Assembly (NCBI GenBank): GCA_033961575.1
Contig: CM066730.1
Span: 136,489,523 to 136,553,522, forward strand
Length of the DNA stretch: 64,000 bases
Origin: Aselliscus stoliczkanus
Lineage: Eukaryota; Chordata; Mammalia; Chiroptera; Hipposideridae
Reading direction: 5' to 3'
Shown here: positions 13,831 to 27,664 of the stretch, piece by piece
How the letters are laid out: each line of letters starts with the position of its first letter
How positions within the stretch are numbered: the first letter of the stretch is position 1
Position numbers and translations under genes: made by a program
The notes under the pieces: model-generated
What the model was told of the DNA's origin: nothing
The model's database searches: none
What the model saw: only the letters and a program-made list of their open reading frames with translations

Positions 13831-15438
13831 ACAGATTAACAATCATCGTTGTCCCTTCCTCAAATTTGCATGGCAACTAAAGAATACAGAATAATGGCCA
13901 ATAGGTACCTCTTCCCCTCAACAACAACAACAACAAAAAAAGACTATCAGGATTTAGCACTCCATTTCCAACTTACAAATTAACTATTGAATAAAAAAAA
14001 AAAGAGAGAGAGGTATATTTCTCTCCAGGTTACATGATCTATGAACTCCCGGAGACTAGGGAACTTGTACTTGATGACAGTGGTGGGGGAGTGGGGGCAG
14101 GTTAAGATCCAACAACAGCACCCAGTTCCATGGGCCAAACACAATTTCATGTTGTTTTGCTTTCTAGTGGCAAAGATATTGTGAGAAAGTCCATGTCACT
14201 GGCACAAAAGGAGTGAACATGGGAAAATACTTGTTCATCTTTCTATCGAAGGCGCAGTTGTAAAATGCACAATGCTATGAAAACTCAAGCAAATCTGGAA
14301 TCATCGTTAAAGGGAATTAACTTGGAATGTAATTTATGCAAGAAAATTCAACTTCTTTGTTATCTTCCTTTGACCATCATATGCTTCCTGAACACTGCCT
14401 ATGAGAGAGGGCTTTCAGAAAGAAAAAAAATCAGTAGTAAAATTAACTCATTTTATCAATTTGTGCTTTCGGCCAGAGTTTCCTGACGAAGGCTACGAGG
14501 GGCTGTAAAACTGATGAATTTGCATGGAAAAAGAAACCCGTGTAAGTAATTTGTGTAAGAGGTAACAGGGACACGGACTGCCATAATTCAGACACCCTGC
14601 AGATAGCAGCCTGCTGCAGTGTGAGCAGTTATGGGTTAGAAAAATGACCACACTGCAGTCAGTCTGACTTGAATGGAAATCAATCATAAAGGTACTTTCT
14701 CTGCAGCTTGTACGACACAGTCTTCAGCAACTCCTTTGCCAAGCAGATTTCTGGTCTGTAAACTGTGTGCTGATCTCCTTTTTTCAACGCTTCCTTTCTG
14801 AAAGATCTGACTGAATGCAGGCTAGGGCTATGGTTTTCCAGAATAGAAACATAAAAGAAAGGCACTGAACTAAAATGAGGATTTCCCCTACGTGAAAATG
14901 AACTTCACTGCTATTCTAAAATGTAAGCGATGCTTTTTCTGAAATTTAGCATTAGGTGCCAAAAGCCAGCAGAATGTTTACCCCTATCCAAGGCACCTGC
15001 TAACACAGATAGAGCACCATTTTCACACATCCACGTTTTGTGGACACAAGTTAAGGAATACATGTATTTGTAGTGGCAGAGGAGGTAAACATGGGAATTT
15101 TTATTTCTGAAAATGTTTTTGTTTTACTAAAATAGGAACAATTTCCTGGTATCATCTTCCTCCCCACTCTGAATCATTAAGATGGTTTATCTTTGATGGA
15201 TAATTATTGTGAGTTCAGTTTGTAAAATAAATGTATTCAGGCACTTGATTGCCTTAAAGAAAGATCAGTCTTGGGCCCGAAGAAACTTAGGTATCTATAA
15301 ACAAAGTACCTGTTTCCTACTTATTTTTGTATTCTCCTCAGCACACAGTGCAGGATGTTTCCTATAGCACACATACAACAATATTTACTGAATCAAACTA
15401 AAATTATATGAGCTTGTTAATGAAAAATAGCCTGAGAA
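13831..15438. other. NFIA: Intronic sequence; 14480-14900 looks unique and possibly conserved
   Basis: No repeat named apart from short A-runs near 13930 and 13995. The stretch 14480-14900 is balanced in base composition, non-repetitive and lacks the decay typical of old repeats. Confidence 0.35.
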
Positions 15439-15655
15439 CTAATATTTACTGAGCATTTACTATGTGCCAGACAATGTCTAGGTGTTTTACCTGAATTATC
15501 TCATTTCATCCTTGCTGCCTCCCCATGGAATATGTATTTGTATTATTCTCACTGACACATGAGAAAATTAGTTGTGAGGTTAAGTTACAAGATCATAATC
15601 ACACAGCTAAATAAGTGACAGAGCAGGGATTTGAACCCAGGTATCTCTACATATC
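15439..15655 (-). repeat. MIR SINE
   Basis: Near-complete reverse MIR: 'tttactgagcatttactatg', 'tgccagacaatgtctaggtg', 'gaggttaagttacaagatca', 'cacacagctaaataagtgac', 'gggatttgaacccaggtatc'. Confidence 0.9.
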
Positions 15656-15794
15656 TGTCCGAACAAGCAAAGGTAAAATCCACATTTCCAGTCTCCCTGT
15701 TTTTCCTTTGTCATCAATTATTGGGAGATGAATTCCACAGGATTTAAATAGAAAAATAATTATCACCTACCACTTAACAGGCAAAGATCTAGCT

Positions 15795-16016
15795 CAGGGG
15801 TCAGAAAACTTTTGAGATGGAAGAGCCTATCCTCTCCCTTGCAACAATTTAAAAACTATTCAAGAGCCATAAAACAAATGAAATCACCATTATGTGAACA
15901 ATATCCTTTAAATGAAACTATGATAGTTTTATTTTAATTTTCAATTTTACCTCAGAGCCACATGTACGTACTTCAGAGTCGCACGTGGCACGCGAGCCGC
16001 AGTTTGCCGACCCCTG
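15795..16016. mobile_element. Non-autonomous hAT transposon (MITE), 222 bp
   Basis: It begins CAGGGGTCAGAAAACTT and ends with the inverted CAGTTTGCCGACCCCTG, a typical hAT terminal pair. Flanks of 8 bp, atctagct (15787-15794) and gtatagct (16017-16024), agree at six of eight positions and fit an old 8-bp target duplication. There is no transposase. The interior carries 'gagccacatgta' and 'cacgcgagccgc', as in a family whose termini read '...gctcgcgagccgcagtttgccgacc'. Confidence 0.75.
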
Positions 16017-16024
16017 GTATAGCT

Positions 16025-17282
16025 CATTGTCTCCCTTCTCACTTCTTTGTGTTTATAGGTCTTCAGAATCACAAGTGTCAGCCAGTGCTTCACAGGCACA
16101 GGGCCCAACACTCAATCTAGCAGAGCAATCCTCCCACTGTGGGGGCTGGGGGTGGGAAGCAGTGCTGATTGGTCTCCTGCATTAGTGGCTTCTGCCTATG
16201 GGACCGAAATTGATTTTCTTCATTTTAGAGTATCATCTTGTCTTAGCTTTTGGTTGAGGTCAAATGTGGAACCCGTTTAGTATCTGATACAGCCTCAGCC
16301 ATGGGATTAGGTCTTCCCTGACAGGGGATGAATCACTTTTCACCACAGTGATCTATAAACCAGGGAAGGACTTCTCACATAAGCCCCTTAACCAAGAATG
16401 CACTGGGACTATCTGACCATTAACTATTAGGAAACCAAGCTATATCCATACAGTCCTATCCCAACAACTTACAAATCCAGCTATCTACAATAATAGTTCT
16501 CAATACTCTCACCAAGAACTGTTTGATTTTTTTTTGTCCTCCATCTACTGAAAAATCCTAATATGGACTCATATCAATCACATACTGGATTAACTCAGTT
16601 CTAGTATCTGACCTCATGTTAGGCTTTGCTGAGTGTGGGCTCTACCAGTGTCATCCTAGATATGCCTACAGGGTCATCAACAACAGTGTTTGTAATCAGC
16701 AAGACAGGACAAGGTCTTACTGTGGGGTAATATAGGATTTCTGTCAGGCTTTTGGAAATCCTAAAAATGCCTGTTAGTTCCCCAGTGTTACCTACTAGGT
16801 ATCTGTTCTTAAACAATTGGGGCTTATGGGTACACAAATAAAAGTAAAAACCACATTGTCAGTAATGACCTCCAGCAGGCCCCAGTTACTCACAGGGAGT
16901 TTTTATATCCATAATTTAAGGCAAAACAAGTTTTTCAAATATTTAAGAACTAAGGAATACTTTTAAAAAGTCTGATAAAAATGATCAAGGTGTGGCAAGC
17001 CACTTAAAAAGTTGTTAATGTGTCAGTATTAGATTGAGAATTTTAAAACATCTTGTTATCCATTAGATACCCTGGAAGGGAAGATTCCAGAATAATGCAG
17101 AAGCACAGGCTTTGGCTGAAAACTTGAGGAATAAGAATTTTCCGGCTCCCTAAAATAGATAAATTAGATCTAGTATTAACATGTTCTTATTCTATTGCAA
17201 TTATTAATTTTGAAGGGGCCACTAGAATGACCCTTCTAATAAACTGATTTTTGAAACATGAATTCTAAAATCGGTCCTTTTA

Positions 17283-17287
<5 letters not shown>
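16025..17287. other. NFIA: Intronic sequence; 16200-16860 unclassified
   Basis: 16200-16860 has an old-repeat feel (for example 'ggggatgaatcacttttcac') but I could not assign it. No terminal repeats or A-tail were found. Confidence 0.35.

Positions 17288-17334
<47 letters not shown>
17288..17334. repeat. (CA)n microsatellite
   Basis: About 23 uninterrupted CA units, followed by a short purine-rich stretch. Confidence 0.98.
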
Positions 17335-17340
<6 letters not shown>

Positions 17341-17489
17341 GAGACACAAAGGCACACAACAAAAGGCATACAGCCACATCTACACATCTTTAATAAATTT
17401 TCTGATATTGTCATCAGCCCATGGATCAGCTCTGAGGATACAGTGAAAGATCAGGGACAAGGGCTTTGTTCAATAATAACCATAATCGT

Positions 17490-17775
17490 TACCATTGCTG
17501 ATTTACTATATGCTAGATACTTGATATTCTCTCACTTAATTCTCAAAACACTCTTGAGAGACATTACTATTTCCAGAACTCACACTTAGGCCCAGCACAC
17601 AGGTGGTACTTAATAAATATTTGCTGATTGAATGAATGACTGTTCATTCAATCTGTTCATTCAATGACTGTTCATTGAATGAGTGACCTATGAGGCAAAC
17701 ACAACTGACAAGGGTTAAATATTGCCCAACGTCATCTAGTTAACAAGTGGCAGAGTCAAATCTCCAATTCTATAT
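17490..17775 (-). repeat. MIR SINE split by an inserted L2/MIR-end fragment
   Basis: Reverse MIR halves lie at about 17490-17579 ('tgctagatacttgatattct') and 17688-17775 ('gggttaaatattgcccaac', 'ttaacaagtggcagagtcaa'). Between them is a plus-strand repeat end ('cccagcacacaggtggtact', 'taataaatatttgctgattg') and an inverted-repeat cluster of ttcattcaat motifs. Confidence 0.65.
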
Positions 17776-18254
17776 CCTAGACTTTTTTATGATATCATGC
17801 TGCCATCTTTCACATAGATTTTATATAATATATTACACATAAGAAGCATAACCAATGAATTGCCTGGAAAGGATTAGAAATAGATGAACAGACTAACAGA
17901 GATCATAATAACAAAATTAGTATGTACATCAAAGTGTTATGTTGTCTGCTTCTCCCTGAGTCAAATCTTTACAATAGAAAAACGCTCATAGTGTGGTAAG
18001 TGTAACAAGAACTTTAGCTAAGACAGAGAACAGAAGGCCCCTTAAACCCTACCATGAGAACTCTCACTGCCATCTCTAACCAGGAAGGTTGTAGAAATGT
18101 AAGTGTAACAGGAGGGACTGGACTTGCACGCATAGTGTTGATTGATGAATCTGCCGATGTCATAATTCTTACCACAGTTCTAATTTCAGCCAACATGGTG
18201 GTCATAAGACCACTGCCGGGGACACAGCCAACACAAGGTATATGCACAGTTCAG
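17776..18254. other. NFIA: Intronic sequence, no feature recognised
   Basis: 18014-18311 is open in two overlapping frames, one on each strand, but the predicted peptides show no domain and there are no exon borders. Confidence 0.4.
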
Positions 18255-18390
18255 TTTGTAGCTAAGGCAGGGATGCCTCTCACTTTATGTGTTTCTTTCT
18301 CTATTGAGTGAGGAGAGTAGGATTTGTAGCTAAGGGAGGGACGCCTCTCACTTTATGTGTTTCTTTCTCTATTGGGTGAGGAGAGTAGGA
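18255..18390. repeat. Direct tandem duplication, 2 x 68 bp
   Basis: Units 18255-18322 and 18323-18390 both start tttgtagctaagg and end gagagtagga. They differ at only three positions (about 96% identical), so the duplication is recent relative to the old repeats around it. Confidence 0.97.
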
Positions 18391-21289
18391 TAGGAAAAGC
18401 CGTATTTGGCCACTCATATTGTGAGCTGGGATTCAGAAGAAAAAGTAGTTTGGCAAAAATTTCTATTACTACCAGTCTTTTCCATTTGCTGCCAGCTTTA
18501 CTGTCCAAATATTCACCCCAAATATGTCAAAAAAAATTAAAAGAAAAAAATTATACCCTTCTGAGCTAATTCAATTTCAGTATTTATTTTTAAATTTTAT
18601 TGGATTATAGTAGAGGAAACCCACTAAATTATGCCAGCCAGAGGGCCATTTTTCTTTCTACAAGTATGGCAATATTTATTATTTTATCTCTCTATGAAGG
18701 ACTGATTAAAACTGGAAAATGAAACATTTGCAATGTCATAATATATTCAGGGTAAGGCGGCTTAGACAGGCAAAGTGAAAAAATATATAGAGCTAATCAG
18801 TGTTTTCTATTTCATACCTTCACAGATTTTCTTTAAAAACTCTGGAAGATGCACCGTTGACTTCTAAAGATGGAAAATGTGTGATGTTCATTTTAAAATT
18901 ACTAGTAGAGCCTGCTATTGACCATTTGATTATGCCGAGTTCCATTTATAAACATAGCTAACCACTAAGTTTATGGAGACTTTTTGTGCTGCTTTAATAG
19001 GATATTGATCGAGAGCGTAGTTGGAGTGGACTACCATTGAATTGTGTAATGGCAAACAAAAGGCAAGGTCACAGCCACTGCGCATGCTAGGGCTGTGGTC
19101 CATTTTTTATTATAATCTTTTTGTTTTCTTTAATGCTCAACCCCAAATGGCTTCTTTCAAAAGGAGAGCTTGCCGAAGAATACAACCTATTTCTAAAATT
19201 AATTTCCATGCAATGATCATAGCTATCGTGTTACTGAACAGAGGACAACCCACCAGCCACTTGTGCAGAAAAGAAAGTTTCCAATGTATTTCCCTTTAAT
19301 ACACATCTAAAACACTGCAACTATTTAACTAGCACCCCAAAGCATGGGACATCTGCACTCTCTTTTCCTATGTCAATTTCCTGATGAGTCCTTTGCAAAA
19401 ACCACTTTGTGATGTTCAAGTTTCGTCTTGTGCCTATCGAAGAGCTTCATTTGTCTTAGTGTATCTTGTAACAGAGGTGATCCTGCTGTAGTAGCTGCAT
19501 CATGCCAGGTTAGACTATTGTCAATAGGTCATACTAAATAGCAGACCAGAAACGCCAAGTGAATGGCTATGGCTACTCAAAGACATACAGAAGACCTAGA
19601 GACTTTAAAAAAAAGAAATTTGCATCGTAACGATGATTCCTGTGTGAGCATATAGAAACAGTCCACATGTCTAAGGCAGAAAACAGCCACTAGGGTGCCA
19701 CCTCATGCCAGGCTGAGGCATATGCCTGGCTCTATTCACTCCCACTCTCCATTGACAAACAGCTCGGGAATCCTGTAGCCACCCAGCAGCCCAGTTTTGT
19801 GGCAGAGCCAGGACAATTCAGCTGCTGGATTTTAATAGATTCTGCAGCAGTGCAACAGGAACCAAAAATCAGTCTGGGTAACTGAGAGTGGTTTTCACAC
19901 CCAAAGACTCTAAGGCTGGCCACAGTGTACTGAGAACCCTGGCTTTTCAAAATTCCAGGGCCATGAAGTCATCCCCAGCCACGAAGTTTACTTAACCCTT
20001 GCAGCCAGCTCGGGTGTACAAACCACTGCTGGAAAACTACAACCCGCTGGGCCAGAGTCACAATGGCCTGTGTGTATTTGCGGTTTTCCTCTTTCCCAGT
20101 GAAGTATTTAGGGGTTGAGAGTCACTCCACCAACTTCAAGTAAAATAGTCAGCACTTTAGAAGGAAATGGGCAGAAGTAGTGGATTTTTGGGAAGGATTT
20201 TCTGGGTTCATACCAGGAGGGCTATTTGACAGCCTCAAAGCACACACTTGGAGGAAAACACTGGTACAAAATAAACAAGCATGGGTGCCGACCGAGAGAG
20301 CTATCTAAGCAGCACCGTTTAGCAGCTAGTAGAGTGGGCTCTCTTTGTGGCAACTTCATGGGAAAGAGACCCATCTGAAAATGCTGCTAGAAGGCTTTGT
20401 GTGAAAATGCAGCATCACGTAAGAGTCATTTCAACAGATGGTTCCTGTCCCTTTCCTCACAGTATTAGGCTAAAACAACTTTAGTGATTCTGAACTGCAT
20501 TGTTAACACTTGTAAACCCCTTCCCCGCAAACAGAGAAGACTTCTCCTTTTCTCTCTGGCACAGTGTCTAGGGGTCTGAATGGCAGTCCTTTTTCCCCGG
20601 GAGAAAGTAATAAATAACAGCTTTCAGGTGGTCCCATCACATGGGGAAAAGGTAGGAAGAGAACATACATTTACTTGTATGCTACAGTACTTCCTTTGCT
20701 GCTAAGAGAAATAGGACTCTACTTTCTTGCCATTCACGGACTCTAGATAATGCAAAACAAATGAAAAGGCAGGAGGCAAGGGTGAGAGGGGAGGGAGTTA
20801 GTGGGAAACAGCAGCAGAAGCCCCTTATTCCAACAGCTCTGTGCATCTGATCAGTACAATAGCCTTGTAGCCTGACCGTGGGCCACCTCTGCATGTGTGA
20901 GGCTAAGCCAGCAGCTTTCTCTTGAGCCCCTCTGCCATCGCCACTCAGGAGAAACACAATTATAAACATCAAACTTAGCACACAGTTATTTCAGTGAATC
21001 CTCATGAGGAAATACTGAAATAGCACCTCTCTCGTCTCTTAAATTCAAAGGTAGGAAAACTAAAAACAGAAACTGGAAACCTGCTAATATTTATATTAGC
21101 AAATTTAAAAATTGAATACTAAAGAGCCAGGAAAAGAGAAAATCTCAAGGTAAGGCCACCATTAATGTGAAATTTCCAGGCTAAATATGTGGTCCTGGTT
21201 AGATGTGGTTGGGGGGACTGGATAGGGCTGGGACAGGTAAGGGGGGTTAAGAAAAAATTTGCAACACAGTGGAAGAAATTCTAAGACAT
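18391..21289. other. NFIA: Large unique intronic block
   Basis: Almost 3 kb with essentially no recognisable interspersed repeat. 19000-19300 and 19680-20060 are the most unique-looking parts. This is the emptiest repeat interval of the 16.3-kb intron and a reasonable place for conserved regulatory sequence, but I have no direct evidence of function. Confidence 0.4.
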
Positions 21290-21690
21290 TGATGCCATTA
21301 AAAACATCAGGGTAAAAGACAAAACTACAGAAGGATTTAAAAGACTATTGGTTGGGGGAGGGGGAGATGGAGCACAGGTGATTTTTAGGGAAGTGAAACT
21401 ATTTTGTATGATCCTGTAAAAATGGATACATGTCCTCATGCATTTGTTAAAACACATAGTTGGTCCAACATAAAGAGTAAGCCCTAATGTAAACTATGGA
21501 CTTTAGCTAACACAATGTATCAATACCTGCTCATTAATTGTAACAAATGTACCACACTAATAAAAGATGTTAATAATAGGGCAAATTGTATAAGGGGTGT
21601 TTTGAAATTCTGTACTTTCTGTTAACTGAAAACCATACAACTAAAACTACTCTGAAAACAATCTAGTCATAATAAAAAATTAAAAAAAAT
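21290..21690 (+). repeat. L1 (L1MC/L1ME-type) 3' end
   Basis: Reads 'gatttttagggaagtgaaac', 'ttttgtatgatcctgtaaaa', 'ccctaatgtaaactatggac', 'tgtaacaaatgtaccacact' and ends A-rich at about 21690. This is the standard order of old L1M tails. Confidence 0.85.
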
Positions 21691-21944
21691 CATACTAGAA
21701 AACAAATCCAGGAAAAAATTTTTAATTAAGTGGTTTACTTGTTTTGGTTGACATGAATATAGTTTTAACCTTTTAAAATGCAAACATTAACAATCGAAAG
21801 GTTTATCAACTCTAACAAGGAACAATTATTTCACAGAAGCACAGAATCTTTGGGTTCTGTTTAGTTTTATAATGCAGTTATAGGAAAGGTCATGATAAAA
21901 ATGTTTACAGTCTGCTAGCTGAGTACAGGAAAGTAAAAAGAGCA

Positions 21945-22100
21945 AGTTTCTTAACCTCTTTGAACACTGTGATGTCCATCTGTAAAAAGGGACAAGAGCA
22001 GCATCCACGGGGGGACTGACCGAGGTAATGTTTACAAAGTGCCTAGGACAATGCCTGGCACATGTTGTATTCTTGACAAACGCTAGCTACTATGATTTTT
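21945..22100 (+). repeat. MIR SINE
   Basis: 'tttcttaacctctttgaaca', 'tgtccatctgtaaaaaggga', 'gtgcctaggacaatgcctgg' in forward order. Confidence 0.75.
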
Positions 22101-23495
22101 CATATTAGTGTTGGATCATGCTCTTAACAGGGCTAACTAACATCATGCAGTTCATCAACTTATGTGCCCGCAAGCTTATTGCTATTTTAGGGTTGCAGAA
22201 TGCACCCAGCCCCGTTCATCTGTAAAAAGTGGCCGCCGCACCTCTAAAACGGGCAAGGGTACAGAGCTGTGAGGACTGGTTAAGGATTTCGACTTCATCA
22301 TGTGGTTTGAGTGTGAAGTCGTTCAGAAAGATGTGCGGGTCAGGAAACCTAACCTGAGGGATCCTCACCCCAGTAGCCAAGGCAATCTGGAGACATCTAC
22401 CCTGACCAACCTGGATTAAAGATCTGCAAGAGGGAGGGACCCCGAAGCCACGGTTTAGCTGACACAGTCCAACCCACTCTCACCAAACAGTTTCAGTCAG
22501 CACGAGGCCATGTATGAGTGAGTCCTAGAGCGATTACGCAGCAGTGTGCAGAATCGAAAAGCATTCAATAGCTAGCTGAAGGACGCTCATGAAGCCAGGC
22601 ATCAGCAACACAAGCCTCTAAACAGGGAAAGGAAACCAAACCAGGTCCCTCTGCAAATTCAATTTATGGTCCAGCTATACCCTCTGGCAGTCTAGAAGGC
22701 AGGTTTAGAATTCACTTGGCAACCAAGCCCTCGGAGGCTGCATGGAGGTCTGATCAAGCTTGGGACTGATAAGCCTTGGGATATAAGACCTTAAAGGGAT
22801 GTACAAAAAAATGAAAGAGGGATGTGATTATAGGGATGGTTCTGAGCAGCGTGAGCCTTCCGATACAACCCCCAGGCCCCGAGACACTGATGGTAATGAA
22901 GACTAAATGCAAGCATTAGAGCAGCCAGGGTAGATTAAAAAGGTCTAGTGCTCCAGTGTTAGAGTTCAAAGGATTTTTCACTCTTGAGGCTGTTTAGATC
23001 CTACGAAGGGCTCAATAAATGTGTTTCCCTGTAATGCCACTATGACAGTCCACTCTGATATATATACAATCTATATTACTATTATTAAAATTATAAGAAA
23101 AATATGAGATAGTGACGGTTTTTAAAAGTTCTAAAAGGTAAAAGGAAGTATAAACAACACATTGTTATTTGTTTATGGCAAATAACTGGCTAATCAGCTA
23201 TGTTAGGGCAGCATGTATCCTCCAAGCTAACAAGGCAATCTATTCTCTACTTCACTGGCTGGGGTTGGTATTTTAAGCATATTTCATAATATGACAGCAA
23301 CTCTTCTCTTCTATCTCACAACCTGCCACTCCTAATGACACCTTGCTTAGGGTTCCAACCCCCCAACACCAGGACACCCCTGCATCAACCAAGGGTCCTT
23401 GGCTCCCAGAATTCTAACATCCACAGTTACCTTCCTGCTACTTTCTCTGGTTAGCCTCACATTGCAGATTTCTTCTAATTCTCTTGGGCCAGTCT
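22101..23495. other. NFIA: Intronic sequence with an unclassified, CpG-bearing stretch
   Basis: About 22200-22900 has more GC and CpG than the surroundings (for example ggccgccgcacc, gattacgcagcag). No promoter elements, repeat family or reading frame are recognised. Confidence 0.35.
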
Positions 23496-23499
23496 TATT

Positions 23500-23700
23500 G
23501 CATGGATTCTAGCATTATATAGATTTAGCTTAACTATTTACCCACTGTTTGACTTTGGCCAAATGACTTCAATAGACCCACAACTTAATTCATTTGTAAA
23601 AATGAGAGTAATTTCTTATCTGACATGTTTATTGCAAGGATTAACTTATGTATCTTAGCACAGTGTCTGGCAGATAGTGAATGCTCAACAGACATTCCCT
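23500..23700 (+). repeat. MIR SINE
   Basis: 'gactttggccaaatgacttc', 'aattcatttgtaaaaatgag', 'agcacagtgtctggcagata', 'gtgaatgctcaacagacatt'. Confidence 0.75.
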
Positions 23701-26240
<2,540 letters not shown>

Positions 26241-26244
26241 GCAC

Positions 26245-26375
26245 TATGTGTGGTGATGGATATTAATAAGAATTATTGTGGTGATCATTGCACAATATAT
26301 TCATATAGCAAATCATGTTGTACACCTGATATTATGTCAATCATATCTCAATTTTTTAAAAAAGAAAAAATGTAT
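26245..26375 (+). repeat. L1/HAL1 3'-terminal fragment
   Basis: 'gtggtgatcattgcacaata', 'atgttgtacacctgatatta' and 'caatcatatctcaattttt' match the L1M/HAL1 3' terminus, ending in an A-rich tail. Confidence 0.7.
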
Positions 26376-26886
26376 ATACACCACAATTTTTAAAATGGCA
26401 AAATTTGAAGAATTGCTTAAGAAATTTTACCTCCCAAATAACTAACACCCAGGAACTTAGTTGACTGTTATTTGGGAAGTGCCTGAGGTGTTGTCTCTTG
26501 GATTAAGAGAACTGAGAAGTAAAAATAAATAAATCAACAAAAAGTCTCTAACGTGATCTTGGCAAAACAGACTTTCACATCTCTTTCTGTTGTGCCAATG
26601 TTCACATCACATTTATCCCACAGACCATAACAAAGGAAATCCAGCCGCAGCGTACATTAAGTTTGACTTCAAACATGTCACAAAGGAAATTCATAGTTGA
26701 ATAGGAAAATCTGGGTTGATCTCCAGCCCTTGCTCATCTCTGTCTGCGTGTCACCTGCCTGCAGGCCGATACTCGTTTCAGTTCCAACCTTTGGAATTCC
26801 TTATAGTAAAGACAACTTAACATGAATTTCTACACAGAGAGATTGTGAACACAGGTACTTTAATCCTGCCACCAAAAATGTAAGCG

Positions 26887-26956
26887 TGGGCCAGCCAAGA
26901 GACGCAGTGGTTAAGCACTCACATATGAGGGCTAGTGATACTGCCCTCAAAAAAAA
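26887..26956 (+). mobile_element. tRNA-like SINE, copy 1 (internally deleted)
   Basis: Starts tgggccagccaagagacgca, keeps gtggttaagcact, then jumps to cacatatgagggctagtgat and ends ctgccctc plus an A-tail. Compared with other copies it lacks about 33 nt covering the anticodon-arm-like hairpin and the B-box-like GGTTCGGATCC. Target duplication atgtaagcg flanks it (ending at 26886; again at 26961-26969). Confidence 0.85.
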
Positions 26957-27107
26957 AAAAATGTAAGCGATATATGTTGAAAACTAAGTTTAGTTTGGGA
27001 GGGGGAAAACCCTGCGTTCATCTACTCAAACTCTCACGCTGTCCCAACAGCCCCTTTTCGTTTGTCCACCTCTTAAAAGTTGGTGTTCTCCAGGGTTTAC
27101 GCTCATC

Positions 27108-27240
27108 ATTTACACACACACACATATATATGTATATGTATGTGTATATATACATATATAATTTATACATATATGTATATTTATAATATATATAATATAT
27201 ATTATTTATTTATATAACGTATATTCATTCTTTTATTATA
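27108..27240. repeat. AT-rich CA/TATATG microsatellite
   Basis: Short CA run, then irregular tatatgta and tatata units over about 130 bp. Confidence 0.9.
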
Positions 27241-27243
27241 CAC

Positions 27244-27488
27244 CAGGGGTGCCAAAATAATGTATACACATTTCAAGAGACGTGATCTATGTATTACTTT
27301 TCTACCAGACAATGCTCACCATAATCAGAAGTGTCTGGACGTTGATGGTAACCACTTCAAGCACCTTTTGTAATTGCAGAAGTCAAACGTGACTTGTATT
27401 CATCTTTTGTTTTTCATATATATTGAGTATTAAAATTTTAATATAGCTTTTTCTTTTCTTAAATGTATATACATTTTTTGGCCATATA
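27244..27488. mobile_element. mariner-type MITE, about 245 bp
   Basis: Left end ggtgccaaaataatgtatac (27248-27267) and right end aaatgtatatacattttttg with ggcc (27461-27483) are inverted copies: the reverse of the right end reads ggccaaaaaatgtatataca. The flanks are TA-rich, fitting a TA target. The interior 'aagtgtctggacgttgatgg' and 'agtcaaacgtgacttgtatt' resembles, from memory, a mariner-derived repeat of ruminants. It has no intact transposase. Confidence 0.8.
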
Positions 27489-27519
27489 TATATATAAACT
27501 TCCTAAGTTATTGTGTCCA

Positions 27520-27660
27520 TTTTCATGATATCAGCTACCAGGCTTGACTGTGATCTTTGGGAAAGCTTGAATAATATTTGTTTCATTCTCCACTGTATTT
27601 AATGTCTGGAACAAAGCAGTTAATATGTGGATATTTGTTGAATGAGTAGATGAATGAATC
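27520..27660 (+). repeat. L2 3' end
   Basis: 'cattctccactgtatttaat', 'aacaaagcagttaatatgtg', 'gatatttgttgaatgagtag' is the usual L2 terminal order. Confidence 0.65.
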
Positions 27661-27664
27661 TATA

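Noticed and set aside
17580..17690. CRISPR-like repeat array from the ttcattcaat motifs
   Set aside because: The motifs are short, inverted and irregular, and the context is a mammalian intron.
18014..18311. Overlapping frames on both strands as a nested gene
   Set aside because: Predicted peptides have no domain, and the plus-strand frame ends inside the tandem duplication.
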